From Sphingomonas_R arantia (GTDB lineage Bacteria; Pseudomonadota; Alphaproteobacteria; Sphingomonadales; Sphingomonadaceae), in assembly GCF_042682045.1 (NCBI RefSeq), contig NZ_JBHUGS010000001.1:620001-684000 (forward strand): DNA of 64,000 nt. The letters run 5' to 3'. Positions 1-9,133 of this stretch are shown here, piece by piece; positions within the stretch are counted from its first letter, which is position 1, and each line of letters opens with the position of its first letter. The notes beneath the pieces were generated by a model. It was not told where the DNA came from, ran no database searches, and was given only the letters and a program-made list of their open reading frames with translations. Position numbers and translations under genes: made by a program.

Positions 1-2
1 AG

Positions 3-1787
3 ATGGCCGGTACCGCAATGTTGAAGCCCACGGCCGTCGGCGGCCACAACAGCGAGTCGGTGGCAGTCATGCTCGCGCGGGCGGATTTCGCGTTCCAGCC
101 GATCGTCACGACATCGTCGATGACGGTCCACGGGTTCGAGGCGCTGGCGCGGTTTCCCGAGGGGATGCCGACGGTCTGCGCCCTGCTCGACGAGGCGGAG
201 GTGACCGGCACTCTGCGCGCGCTGGACCTGGGCCTGGTGCGCAAGGCGATCACGAAGTTCGCGCGGTTCGAGAGTGCCGGCGCGACGCGGCTGTTCTGCA
301 ACGTCGACAACCGTACATATGGCGGAAGCCCGGCGACCCTGGGCGGTATCCGCGACCTGTTTACCGAGTGCGGGCTGGCGGCCGGCAATTTGTGCCTGGA
401 GATTTCGGAGCGCGCGCCGGTGCAGGATTCGACCAACCTGCTGCGCACGGTCGAGATGCTGAACGGCATGGGCGTGCGGATCGCGCTCGACGATTTCGGC
501 GTGGGGATGTCGGGTCTGCACATGCTGCTGACGATCGAGCCGGATTATGTGAAGATCGACCGCGCGTTCATCGACCAGATCGACACCAGCGCGCGCAAGC
601 AGGCGATCGTTGCCAAGCTGTGCGGGCTGGCCCATGCGCTGGGGTTCATGACGGTCGCGGAGGGGGTCGAGACGGAGGCCGAGTTCCGCATGGCGCGCGA
701 CCTGGGGTGCGACCTAGCGCAGGGTTTCGGCATCGCGCGGCCGACGACGCGGATCGAGGATCTGGCGATGTCCTATGGGCGCAGCCTGCTCGTGTCGCAC
801 GGCGCGCGGATGCATGCCCGCGTGGAGGAGTTGCTGAACCCCGTCGCGCCGATGTTGTTGGATGCGCCGCTGGTGGATGCGGCCGACCGGTTCAAGGCGA
901 TGCCCGACCTGCGCGTGATCCCGGTGATCGATGCGACGGGATCGGTGCTCGGCGCGCTGCTCGAAGAGGATATGCGGCGGTATCTGCTGAGCGATTACGG
1001 GCCGGCGCTGCTCGCCAACAAGGGAGCGGCGCCGCGGATGGAGAAGCTGGTCCGGCGGTTTCCGGTCGCGGATGCCAACGGGACGGTCGAGGCGATCGTC
1101 AACAGCTATGTCGCGGCGGACAGTGCGTGCGGGCTGATTTTGTCGGACGAGGGGCGCTATGCCGGGTTCCTGACCAACAATGCGGTGCTGCGGCTGGCGG
1201 CGGAGGCGGCGGTGTCGGCCGCGCGGGAGCAGAACCCGCTGACCCAGCTGCCCGGCAACCGCAGCATCGCCCACCATATCGGCGAGGCGCTGAAACGCCG
1301 GGGGCCGCAGGCGCTGATCTTCTTCGACTTCGACAATTTCAAGGCGTTCAACGACCATTACGGCTTTGCCGCGGGCGACCGTGCGCTGATGATGTTCGCC
1401 GATCTGCTCCGCAAGCTCGACGTGACGACGGCGTCGTTCGTGGGTCATATCGGCGGGGACGATTTCTTCGCGAGCATCGCGGCGGAGGAGCCGGCCAGCA
1501 CCGAGATCGTCCACGAACTGTGCGCGAAATTCGCGAGCGACGCGGAGAGCCTGTATTCGGTGCGGGACCGCGCGGCCGGCGGGATCCATTCGGTCGATCG
1601 GTTCGGCCAGAACCGCTTTTATCCGCTGCTCCGGACGTCGGCGAGCCTGCTGCACCTGCCGGCGGCGCGGGCGCATCTGACGGTCGAGATGGTCAACGAC
1701 CAGCTCGCGACGGGCAAGCAGATGGCCAAGGCGTCGTCGTCGGGCATCGCGGCGGTCCGGCTGCCCGAAAGTGGCATGGTGTCGTGA
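3..1787 (+). CDS. EAL-GGDEF cyclic-di-GMP signalling protein
   Basis: The protein combines an N-terminal EAL phosphodiesterase domain (about residues 25-260) with a middle sensor-like stretch (270-400, possibly CBS-like) and a C-terminal GGDEF domain (about 410-570). The EAL part keeps FEAL (44-47), DDFG (163-166) and AEGVE (219-223), so c-di-GMP hydrolysis is plausible. The GGDEF signature reads GGDDF at 484-488, a one-residue variant, and there is no RxxD inhibitory site five residues before it, so cyclase activity is uncertain. There is no signal peptide or membrane segment, so it is probably cytoplasmic. The first ATG is two bases inside the window and another ATG lies at 18; the true start could also be upstream of the window. 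The downstream neighbour is convergent. Confidence 0.85.
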   Translation: MAGTAMLKPTAVGGHNSESVAVMLARADFAFQPIVTTSSMTVHGFEALARFPEGMPTVCALLDEAEVTGTLRALDLGLVRKAITKFARFESAGATRLFCNVDNRTYGGSPATLGGIRDLFTECGLAAGNLCLEISERAPVQDSTNLLRTVEMLNGMGVRIALDDFGVGMSGLHMLLTIEPDYVKIDRAFIDQIDTSARKQAIVAKLCGLAHALGFMTVAEGVETEAEFRMARDLGCDLAQGFGIARPTTRIEDLAMSYGRSLLVSHGARMHARVEELLNPVAPMLLDAPLVDAADRFKAMPDLRVIPVIDATGSVLGALLEEDMRRYLLSDYGPALLANKGAAPRMEKLVRRFPVADANGTVEAIVNSYVAADSACGLILSDEGRYAGFLTNNAVLRLAAEAAVSAAREQNPLTQLPGNRSIAHHIGEALKRRGPQALIFFDFDNFKAFNDHYGFAAGDRALMMFADLLRKLDVTTASFVGHIGGDDFFASIAAEEPASTEIVHELCAKFASDAESLYSVRDRAAGGIHSVDRFGQNRFYPLLRTSASLLHLPAARAHLTVEMVNDQLATGKQMAKASSSGIAAVRLPESGMVS

Positions 1788-1800
1788 TGCCGGCGCCGGA

Positions 1801-2853
1801 TCAGGGCTTGCGGCGGAGCCGGCGTCCGACGGCGAGGCCGACCGAGACCGCGAACAGGATCACGATGGTCGTCTGGACGATCGAGAACAGGATAACGAAG
1901 CCGAACGCCAGCGTGCTGGTGCGCATCATGCCGTGCAGCGGGATCGAGATGAGATTGACCAGCAGATAGGCAATGAACAGGTGGCGGAACGGGCGTTCGG
2001 GTGCGCGCGCGGCCCAGCGTTTCAGCGCCGGCGCCTGGACGGCTGCGGTGTCCCATTCCTCCAGCCGGTGGTTGCCGGCGACGAAGGCGGTCCAGAGCGG
2101 GAAGGCCTCGCGCGTTTCCGCAAACCGGCGCCAGCGGTAGAGATCGGCGATCGAGCCGTCGGGCGGGCCGGCGGCGATGCGGGCGAGCAGCTTGTCGGGT
2201 TTCCGGCGTTGTCTCGGGGCGATGGCGTCCCAGCGGGCGCGTTCCTCGATCAGGCGGGCGAACCAGCTTTCATAGGGGCCGAACCCGCCCATGTCGGTGC
2301 CGACCATGTCCCAGCCGAAGCGCCGCATGGCGGCATCGAGCAGGCGGGGGCGATCCGGTGTGCGATCGTCGAGCAGCGCCGCGATCGCATCGGCTTCGCC
2401 ATCGTCGTCGGACGGGGCGGCGGAGGGCCGGCCGCTGCGGTACGGGGCAAGGACCGGCGGCATGCGCGCGGCGGGCGGCGCGTCGCGCGATCCGGTCGCG
2501 TTGTCGATGTCGGCGCGCGGGTCGGTGGTGTTCCTGAGGCGGTGGCGCGGTGCGGTGCCGCGTAGGTTCCAGCGGACGGTTGCGGGGGCGGGGGCCGGGA
2601 TGGCGTCGGCGTCGGGCGTGGGTTCGGGCGGCAATGCGAGTGCGGGTTCGCCCGGTTCGTCTTCGATGTAGGGCACTTCCCGCAAGGCCGTCTCGTAGGC
2701 GGCGCGGAGGCGGGCGAAGCGGTCGGGTTCGGCGGCGAGGTCGATCGTCTTCAGAATGCCGGCATAGGCGCGCTTGATTGCGCGGACCTCGCCCGTGGGG
2801 GCGATGCCGAGCGTCGCGAAACAACCCTGATAGCCGTGGCCTGCGTCAGTCAT
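1801..2853 (-). CDS. DjlC-like J-domain-related membrane protein
   Basis: About 350 residues. The N-terminus looks like a J domain (CFATLGIAPTGEVRAIKRAY... up to RLRAAYETAL), but the HPD tripeptide between helices II and III is absent; the position reads KTIDLAAEPDRF. A low-complexity middle is followed by two hydrophobic segments near the C-terminus (from about residue 285 and about 310) and a basic tail, so it is probably anchored in the inner membrane by its C-terminus. I start it at the ATG at 2853, which overlaps the stop of the Hsp70 gene by 8 bases, in preference to a start seven codons upstream. The pairing with an HscC-like Hsp70 matches the E. coli HscC/DjlC (YbeV) arrangement, so it is likely the partner co-chaperone. 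Substrates cannot be read from the sequence. Confidence 0.75.
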   Translation of the reverse strand: MTDAGHGYQGCFATLGIAPTGEVRAIKRAYAGILKTIDLAAEPDRFARLRAAYETALREVPYIEDEPGEPALALPPEPTPDADAIPAPAPATVRWNLRGTAPRHRLRNTTDPRADIDNATGSRDAPPAARMPPVLAPYRSGRPSAAPSDDDGEADAIAALLDDRTPDRPRLLDAAMRRFGWDMVGTDMGGFGPYESWFARLIEERARWDAIAPRQRRKPDKLLARIAAGPPDGSIADLYRWRRFAETREAFPLWTAFVAGNHRLEEWDTAAVQAPALKRWAARAPERPFRHLFIAYLLVNLISIPLHGMMRTSTLAFGFVILFSIVQTTIVILFAVSVGLAVGRRLRRKP

Positions 2854-4561
2854 CGGCGAAGACCCGACCCTCATACCAGTCGAGCTGGCCGCGCAGCTGG
2901 TCGCGGGCCGCGCCGACCTGCGCCGGGTCCTGCCGTTCGAGCACGGCCTCGAACTGGCTGACCGCCATGGCGATCGCCTCGCGCGCGTCGCCCTGCGCTT
3001 CCTCGACCATGCGTTCGCCGCGGGCGAGGAGCGTGCGGTTCTCGATCGTTTCGCGCGGGTGGAGCTTGATCGCGGACAGCGCCTTCAGCCGGGTCGCGAT
3101 CTCCGCTTCCGACATGTCGCTTTCCAGTTCCTGCAGGACGAGGCGGTGGACCTCGCTGCTGCCGGTGCGCCGGGCCTCGATCTCCAGCAGCCCGTCGACA
3201 TCGTAGGTGAACCGGACGTCGACCGCGCGTTCGGCCTCGTTCCCGGACGGGAGCGGGACGGTGAGCCGGCCGAGCGCGATGTTGTCGCGAACCATGCGCG
3301 CTTCGCCCTGGTAGACATCGATGATCATCGCCTTGCTGGTCGGCGAGGTGGGGATGTAGCTCTTTTCCCGGCTGGCGGGCACGATCGTGTTGCGCGGGAT
3401 GATCGGGTCGAACCACCCTTCGACGAATTGCCCGTCGTCCAGTCGGCGGCGGATGTCGGTGCCGAGCGAATAGGGCGCGACGTCGGTCATCACGCGATCG
3501 GACAGCGCCGCGTCGCGCATCAGCAGCCCGGCCTGGACCGCGGCACCGCGCGCGATGACCTCGTCCGGGTCGATATCGACGACCGGGAAGCGGCCGAACA
3601 GCTTCGTCGCCTCGCGCCGGACCATCGGCATGCGCGTCGCCCCGCCGGCGAGCACTACCGCGTCGAGCGCCTCGCGCGCGATCCGCGCATCGCCGAGCGC
3701 GATCCGGATCGGGCGACGCAGCCGTTCGAGCAGCGGTTCGCTCAGCGTTTCGAACTGTTCGGTGGTGAAGCTGGCGGCGTAGTGCGTATCGTCCCAGTCG
3801 AGCGCGATTTCGGCGGTCGGCTCGCTCGACAGCGCGCGCTTGGCGCGTTCGACATTGGCATCGATCCGCCGCGCGATGGCGGGGTTGGCGAGCGCTTTCT
3901 CCGGCACCTTCGCGTCGCGCAGGAAGGCGTCGGTCAGGATCTGGCGGAAATCCTCGCCGCCCAGGAAATTGTCGCCCGCGCTGGCCCGGACCTCCATCAC
4001 GCCGTCGAACAGTTCGAGCACCGACACGTCGAACGTGCCGCCGCCGAGATCGAAGATCAGGAACGTGCCCTCCGCCTCGCTCTGCAACCCGTAGGCCATC
4101 GCGGCGGCGGTGGGCTCGTTGAGCAGCCGGACGGTGCCGAGCCCGGCGAGCTGCGCCGCGCGGCGCGTGGCCTTGCGCTGCGGATCGGAGAAATAGGCCG
4201 GCACGGTGATGATCGCGCCGGTGACCGGCACGCCGAGATGCGCGACGGCATCGTCCTTCAGCGCGCGCAGCACGAAGGAGGACAGTTCCTCCGGCAGGAA
4301 ATCGCGCTTGCCCAGCCGGGTGTGGCGGGTGGAGCCCATCGTGCGCTTGAACACCGCGGCGGTGCGGTTCGGGTGGGTGCGCAGCCGGTCGAGTGCGGCG
4401 GCGCCGACCAGGATGCTGCCGTCGTCGTCCAGGCTGACGCAGCTGGGTGTCAGGACCGAGCCGAGCGCGTTCGGCACAAGCTGCGCCGCGCCGTCGCGCC
4501 AGTAGCCAACCAGGCTGTTGGTGGTACCGAGGTCGATGCCGACGATCATGCCGTCTTTCAT
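2846..4561 (-). CDS. hscC: HscC-like short Hsp70 chaperone
   Basis: 571 residues from ATG 4561 (MKDGMIVGIDLGTTNS), with an alternative ATG four codons later. The nucleotide-binding domain is intact: phosphate loop GIDLGTTNS near the N-terminus, LINEP-type motif LLNEPTAAAMAYG, and FDLGGGTFDVS. The protein is about 70 residues shorter than DnaK, with a shortened C-terminal lid. Its N-terminus (NSLVGYWRDGAAQLVPN, FKRTMGS) resembles HscC more than DnaK. It lies between a YbjN-like gene (8-base gap upstream) and a J-like membrane protein (8-base overlap downstream), so the three genes are probably one transcript. The role is presumably ATP-dependent handling of specific clients rather than general folding. 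The reading frame stays open far upstream of 4561 but that extension looks non-coding. Confidence 0.88.
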   Translation of the reverse strand: MKDGMIVGIDLGTTNSLVGYWRDGAAQLVPNALGSVLTPSCVSLDDDGSILVGAAALDRLRTHPNRTAAVFKRTMGSTRHTRLGKRDFLPEELSSFVLRALKDDAVAHLGVPVTGAIITVPAYFSDPQRKATRRAAQLAGLGTVRLLNEPTAAAMAYGLQSEAEGTFLIFDLGGGTFDVSVLELFDGVMEVRASAGDNFLGGEDFRQILTDAFLRDAKVPEKALANPAIARRIDANVERAKRALSSEPTAEIALDWDDTHYAASFTTEQFETLSEPLLERLRRPIRIALGDARIAREALDAVVLAGGATRMPMVRREATKLFGRFPVVDIDPDEVIARGAAVQAGLLMRDAALSDRVMTDVAPYSLGTDIRRRLDDGQFVEGWFDPIIPRNTIVPASREKSYIPTSPTSKAMIIDVYQGEARMVRDNIALGRLTVPLPSGNEAERAVDVRFTYDVDGLLEIEARRTGSSEVHRLVLQELESDMSEAEIATRLKALSAIKLHPRETIENRTLLARGERMVEEAQGDAREAIAMAVSQFEAVLERQDPAQVGAARDQLRGQLDWYEGRVFADD

Positions 4562-4569
4562 GCTGTTAC

Positions 4570-5001
4570 TCACCCTGCCGCCTGCATTTCGCGGTGGAAT
4601 TCGCCCGCGGCGGCGAGCAGCATCTCGGTCAGCCGGACGAGCATCGCGCCGTCGATCGCCTCCGGCCCGGTGGTCAGCCATTCGGCTGTCGCCCAGACAT
4701 TCTCGTTCGGGGTGACGAAGACCGACACGCATTTGTTGTCGCGCGTGATGCCGTTGCCGATCCGGTAGGCGTGGGTGCGTTCCGCATCGTCGTCGATCGG
4801 CCAGAAGTTCGGCAGGGCGAGCCGGAGATAGCCGGGATCGCGCGTGTTGAAGATCATGAGGAGCGACCTGCCCTCCGCCTTGAACCGGACATCGCCGTCC
4901 TCGTCCAGCTCGACGCCGCGATAGCCTTCCTGCTCCAGCAGGTGGCTGACATGCGCGCGCATGCCGTCGATGGCGGCGGTCGTCTCGGTGTCGTCGGTCA
5001 T
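4570..5001 (-). CDS. YbjN-like small protein
   Basis: 143 residues starting at ATG 5001 behind a strong AGGAGG ribosome site 8 bases upstream. The sequence (HLLEQEGYRGVELDEDGDVRFKAEGRSLL) has the layout of YbjN / type III chaperone-like folds: a short amphipathic helix then alternating beta strands. No catalytic motif, signal peptide or membrane segment is visible. It ends 8 bases before the HscC-like gene and is likely co-transcribed with it and the J-like gene; a role as an adaptor is only inferred from the context. The family assignment is from general pattern, not from a distinctive motif. Confidence 0.7.
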   Translation of the reverse strand: MTDDTETTAAIDGMRAHVSHLLEQEGYRGVELDEDGDVRFKAEGRSLLMIFNTRDPGYLRLALPNFWPIDDDAERTHAYRIGNGITRDNKCVSVFVTPNENVWATAEWLTTGPEAIDGAMLVRLTEMLLAAAGEFHREMQAAG

Positions 5002-5069
5002 GTGTCCATCCTCCTGACGTGTGGGACCATAACCGCAACCGTTCGCGGCGCGCCAGAGCGGGGTGGCGG

Positions 5070-6131
5070 TTAGTTGGCCGAGCGGAACAGCGTCGGCCAG
5101 TCGCCGGGCGACATGCCGCCGCACGCCTGCTGGAACGCGAGTTCGGACAGGCGGAAGCGTTCGCCGTCCCAGATCGAAGTGGCCGACATGCCGCAATCGG
5201 CGAGCCCGCGGCCCTTGGCGACCATGGCGAGCCGGCCGGTTGCGGGATCGAATTCGGCTTCGGTGAAATAGGCTCCGGTCGATCGGTCGCCGGCGTTGCC
5301 GAGATAGGGTTGCTGCACGAACAATTGCCGCGACGGACCACCGGCGCGCGGCGCGATGAACGCGAGCGAGGAGCCCTGATAGGCGCCCATCAGGCAGGGG
5401 ATCAGGACGAGCGCGCGGCGGGCGTCGAGCGCGTGCGCCTCGGGCGTCATGGCGTTGGGGTTCGCCTCGCAATCCTCGCGGGCGAACAGCGCCTTCTGGC
5501 CGGTGCGGACGGCGGCGATCAGCCGGCGCGCCTCGCCGGGGGCGAGTTTGGCGGTGATGGCGCGCGCCGAGATCCGGGGGAGCGGCGGGGCGGCGGGCAC
5601 GCGGGTGGCGGGGGTGGAGCCGGGTTTCAGTAGCGCTGTGACGCCGTTCACCCGGCCCTGGCGCGCGTCGATCCGCAGCATGGCGGCGGCGAAACCGGTC
5701 AGCGGGACGGTGGCGTCGCGGCCCAGCGTGACCTTCGATGCGTCGCGGAGCTGGCGGACGAGGCGCCGGATCTCGGCGGGGTCGGTGGTGGCGATGCTGT
5801 TCTCGCCGTCCGGGGTGCGGCGCCATGCGGGGGCGGCGAGGATGGCGGGTTTGCCGTCGATGCGGATGTCGGCGAGCGTGAAGCGTCGTTCGGCGTCGAT
5901 CGAGGCGGTGAGCGTGCCTTGCGGGCCGGCGGCGCGGACGATCTCGATCTGTCCGCCCTGGTAGCTGTCAGCGGGGAAGCCGCGTGCCACGCAGGTCAGC
6001 GTGTTGTCGCAGGCGACGAACCATTCGCCGTATGTGTCGTAGGACTGGATCGTGCCGGGTGGGGGTGCGGCGATCGCTGGGACGGTTGGTGTGGCGAGGA
6101 GGAGGAGTGCGGCAGAGAGTGGTCGTCGCAT
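5070..6131 (-). CDS. DUF1176-type periplasmic protein
   Basis: 353 residues from ATG 6131. A Sec signal peptide is clear (MRRPLSAALLLLATPTVPAI followed by AA and a proline-rich mature start). The mature part begins QSYDTYGEWFVACDNTLTC and continues with the paired beta domains and the QLFVQQPYLGN / DCGMSATSIWDG segments typical of DUF1176 proteins, whose function is unknown. Cysteines in the mature part (for example ACDNTLTC, FAREDCE, ADCGMS) suggest disulfides in the periplasm. The reading frame is open further upstream, but the signal peptide fixes the start. A REP pair lies upstream; the next gene downstream starts 68 bases after its stop. Confidence 0.8.
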   Translation of the reverse strand: MRRPLSAALLLLATPTVPAIAAPPPGTIQSYDTYGEWFVACDNTLTCVARGFPADSYQGGQIEIVRAAGPQGTLTASIDAERRFTLADIRIDGKPAILAAPAWRRTPDGENSIATTDPAEIRRLVRQLRDASKVTLGRDATVPLTGFAAAMLRIDARQGRVNGVTALLKPGSTPATRVPAAPPLPRISARAITAKLAPGEARRLIAAVRTGQKALFAREDCEANPNAMTPEAHALDARRALVLIPCLMGAYQGSSLAFIAPRAGGPSRQLFVQQPYLGNAGDRSTGAYFTEAEFDPATGRLAMVAKGRGLADCGMSATSIWDGERFRLSELAFQQACGGMSPGDWPTLFRSAN

Positions 6132-6230
6132 CGGGGTCCCCTTCGTCCTTGGCGGTGCGGTTCTGGCTCGACCTGCTTGCTGCGTCGAGGCTTTTCCCAC
6201 GTATTTCCGACAAACCTGACGCACCGTCGA

Positions 6231-6316
6231 CGTCATCCCGGCGGAGGCCGGGATCTCCCTTGGGCTGGGGGTGAGCGCTTTACCTGAGGGAGATCCCGGC
6301 GTTCGCCGGGATGACG
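6231..6316. repeat. REP-type inverted pair, class A
   Basis: Two 30-base units face each other: CGTCATCCCGGCGGAGGCCG (from 6231) and its near reverse complement ending CGCCGGGATGACG at 6316. Each unit is itself a hairpin. The pair fills much of the 283-base gap between the DUF1176 gene and the hybrid kinase gene. Related units recur at 27742 and 29766. Confidence 0.85.
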
Positions 6317-6352
6317 GTTTGGGGGGAGGGTGAGGTTGGGTCGGGCGTCGCG

Positions 6353-6400
6353 CGTCTCGGCTGCGCTCGACGGCTCCCTCGATTTCGCTCGGGATGGGCG
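6353..6400. repeat. Copy of the TCGGCT-CGCTCGA intergenic repeat
   Basis: The stretch reads CGTCTCGGCTGCGCTCGACG then GCTCCCTCGATTTCGCTCGG then GATG. It is a diverged copy of the element found at about 20270-20320 and 41900-41960. Confidence 0.7.
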
Positions 6401-6414
6401 GAGGTTGGGGGTGG

Positions 6415-8487
6415 CTACTGCGCAACCATTTCGCGGACGCGGTTGGCGAGGACGTCGACGGGGAAGGGCTTGGTGATGACGGCCATGCCGCCGTCGAGCG
6501 AGCCTGTGCCGAGCGCGGCGTTTTCGGCGTAGCCGGTGATGAACAGCACCTTCAGGTCGGGGCGCGACCGGCGTGCTGCGTCGGCCATCTGGCGGCCGTT
6601 CATGCCGCCGGGCAGGCCGACGTCGCTGATCAGGAGGTCGATGCGCACGTCGGAATCAAGGATGCGCAGCCCCTCCAGGCTGTCGGCCGCCTCGATCACG
6701 GTGTAGCCAAGCTCCTCCAGCACGTCGGTGACGAGCAGCCGGACGGTCGGTTCGTCGTCCACCACGAGCACGATCGCGCTCTGTTCCGCGCGCGACAGCA
6801 GCCGGATCTCGGGGGGCTGGTCCTCGCTGTCCTCGGCATGATGTTGCGGCAGGTAGATGCAGACGGTGGTGCCTTCGCCGACGACCGAATGGATGCGGAC
6901 CTGACCGCCCGACTGCTTGGCGAAGCCGTAGATCATCGACAGGCCGAGGCCGGTGCCCATGCCGATCGGCTTGGTCGTGAAGAACGGTTCGAACACTTTC
7001 TCGATGATCTCGGGCGGCATGCCGGTGCCGGTGTCGGTGACGCAGAGCGAGAGATAGTGGCCGTCGGGCAGATCCTTCATCCGGCCGCCGTCACGGTCGG
7101 ACCCGGTGTTGGCGGTTGCGATCGTGATGCGGCCGCCGTTCGGCATCGCGTCGCGCGCGTTGATGCAAAGGTTGAGCAGCGCGTTTTCGAGCTGCGACGC
7201 ATCGACCAGCGCGGGCCACAGGCCGTCTTCGCTCTTGACCTCCAGTTCGACCGACGGGCCGACCGTGCGGCGGATCAGTTCGGCCATGCCGGCGACGAGC
7301 CGGTTGACGTTGGTGGGTTTGGGATCGAGCGTCTGGCGGCGCGAGAAGGCGAGCAGCCGGTGGGTGAGCGCCGCCGCCCGTTTCGCCGCACCCTGGGCCG
7401 CGGTCATGTAGCGGGCGACGTCGGCGTGGCGCCCCTGCGCCAGCCGCATCTCCATCAGTTCCAGGCTGCCCGAAATGCCGGCGAGCAGGTTGTTGAAATC
7501 GTGCGCCAGGCCGCCGGTCAACTGGCCGACCGCCTCCATCTTCTGCGCCTGGCGGAGCGCCTCCTCGGTCTTGAACAGTTCGGCGGTGCGGTCCGACACG
7601 CGCTGTTCCAGTTCGTCGTTGAGCGTGCGCAGCGCGATGATCGCGCGGTCGCGTTCCGCCTCCACCGCGCGGCGTTCGTCGACATCGATCAGCACGCCGG
7701 AGAACATCGATGCGATGCCGTCCGCGTCGCGGTCGACACGGCCGTTCGCCTCGATCCAGTAATATTTCCCGTCGCGGCGCTGGACGCGGTACTGGTGCGC
7801 GTAGGATCCGCCGCGGGCGATGGCCTCGTCGATCGCGGCGCTCAGGCCGTCGCCGTCGTCGGGATGGACGCTGGCGACGATCTGTTCGAGCGTCAGCCCC
7901 TCCCGACCGAGCGCGGGATCGACGCCGAAGCTGCGTGCGAACGGTTCGTCGATCGTGAAGCGGCCGGTGGGCAGATCCCAGAACCAGGTGCCGATGATCG
8001 CGCCCGCGTTGAGCGCCAGCCGGACGCGTTCGTCGTTGACGCGGTCGCGTTCCTGCGCGGCGAGCGCGTGGGTGGTTTCGTAGGCCACGTTGAGGAACCC
8101 GACGACGCCGCCGTCGCCGTCACGCAGCGGGCTGTACGAACAGGTCCAGTAGGTATCCTCGACATAGCCGTTGCGCGTCATGGCGAGGTGGAGGTTGTCG
8201 AGCTTCACCGCTTCGCCGGCCATGGCGCGCGCGATGAGCGGTTCGATGTCGCCCCAGATTTCCGGCCAGACCTGGTCCATCGGCTGGCCCAGCGCCGCCG
8301 GATGGCGGGCGCCGAGGAAGGCGGCGTAAGCGGCGTTATACAGGAAGGTGCGGTCCGGCCCCCACGAGGCGCACATCGCGAAGCCGCTGGACATCATGAT
8401 GTCGTGCGTCGTCCGGAGTGCCTGCGGCCAGGCATGCTTCGGACCGAGCGGTGTCCGGCTCCAGTCGAAAGCCTCCAGATATCGCAA
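6415..8487 (-). CDS. PAS-PAS hybrid histidine kinase with receiver
   Basis: 690 residues. Order: an N-terminal PAS-like domain (about 30-140), a second PAS of the PAS_3 kind (about 150-270, ending SGVLIDVDERRAVEAERDRA), a coiled-coil link, a HisKA domain with phospho-accepting His329 in QLTGGLAHDFNNLL, a HATPase domain (N box NLCINARDAM, G boxes DTGTGMPPEI and GMGTGLGLS) and a C-terminal receiver with VVDDEP and phospho-accepting Asp622 in SDVGLPGGMNG. There is no transmembrane helix, so it senses in the cytoplasm. The architecture is the FixL/hybrid-like type common in sphingomonads. No response-regulator gene is adjacent. The signal cannot be deduced; the first PAS has no LOV cysteine motif. 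Confidence 0.88.
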   Translation of the reverse strand: MRYLEAFDWSRTPLGPKHAWPQALRTTHDIMMSSGFAMCASWGPDRTFLYNAAYAAFLGARHPAALGQPMDQVWPEIWGDIEPLIARAMAGEAVKLDNLHLAMTRNGYVEDTYWTCSYSPLRDGDGGVVGFLNVAYETTHALAAQERDRVNDERVRLALNAGAIIGTWFWDLPTGRFTIDEPFARSFGVDPALGREGLTLEQIVASVHPDDGDGLSAAIDEAIARGGSYAHQYRVQRRDGKYYWIEANGRVDRDADGIASMFSGVLIDVDERRAVEAERDRAIIALRTLNDELEQRVSDRTAELFKTEEALRQAQKMEAVGQLTGGLAHDFNNLLAGISGSLELMEMRLAQGRHADVARYMTAAQGAAKRAAALTHRLLAFSRRQTLDPKPTNVNRLVAGMAELIRRTVGPSVELEVKSEDGLWPALVDASQLENALLNLCINARDAMPNGGRITIATANTGSDRDGGRMKDLPDGHYLSLCVTDTGTGMPPEIIEKVFEPFFTTKPIGMGTGLGLSMIYGFAKQSGGQVRIHSVVGEGTTVCIYLPQHHAEDSEDQPPEIRLLSRAEQSAIVLVVDDEPTVRLLVTDVLEELGYTVIEAADSLEGLRILDSDVRIDLLISDVGLPGGMNGRQMADAARRSRPDLKVLFITGYAENAALGTGSLDGGMAVITKPFPVDVLANRVREMVAQ

Positions 8488-8578
8488 CGCTGAACCCCCT
8501 GATCGAACCGGCGTGGGCCGCCGGCCAACCGCGTTACAATATCGCGGAGCCGGACCGTATCCGTTTTTTTCGGGCGCG

Positions 8579-9094
8579 TTACGCCGGTTCGTAGGGCCGT
8601 AGCGGCAGGACGAGGCCGGCGACGACGAACCAGCTCGTGTCGACCGCGGCGGCGATGGCCTGGTTCAGGCGGCCGGCCTCGTCGCGGAATGCGCGACCGA
8701 GCGGGTGATCGGGGACGATGCCCATGCCGACCTCGTTCGTGACGATGACCAGCGCGCGGTCGGTCGCGGCGATGGCGGCGAGCAGGTCTGCGGAGCGCGC
8801 CGCGACGCCATGCCCGCCGAGCATGAGGTTCGACAGCCAGAGCGTGAGGCAGTCGACGAGGATCGCGCCGTCCGCGACGCCGGCGATCGCCTCGGGCAGC
8901 GCGAGCGGGCATTCGACCGTTCGCCAGCGGTCGCTGCGTTCGGCCTGGTGGCGGTCGATGCGGTCGACCATCTCGTCGTCGTGCGCCTCTGCCGTCGCGA
9001 GGTAGGCGAGCGGGCCGGGATGGCGTTCGGCCGCGGTCAGCGCGAGCCGGCTCTTGCCCGAGCGGGCACCGCCCAGGAACAATGTGGTCGTCAT
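8579..9094 (-). CDS. cobU: Adenosylcobinamide kinase / guanylyltransferase CobU
   Basis: 171 residues from ATG 9094. It phosphorylates adenosylcobinamide and transfers GMP to it, making the nucleotide-loop donor for CobS. The P-loop GGARSGKS sits at residues 8-15, followed by the CobU pattern YLATAEAHDDEM, IDRHQAERSDRWRTVE and LVDCLTLWLSNL. It is divergent from the riboswitch-led btuB operon: its start is 39 bases from the beginning of the riboswitch, so the two share a promoter region but cobU itself is not under the riboswitch. Confidence 0.95.
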   Translation of the reverse strand: MTTTLFLGGARSGKSRLALTAAERHPGPLAYLATAEAHDDEMVDRIDRHQAERSDRWRTVECPLALPEAIAGVADGAILVDCLTLWLSNLMLGGHGVAARSADLLAAIAATDRALVIVTNEVGMGIVPDHPLGRAFRDEAGRLNQAIAAAVDTSWFVVAGLVLPLRPYEPA

Positions 9095-9133
9095 CTTGTG
9101 TTCGCCTCCGGCCGCTCGTATTGGCGCTTTTGC

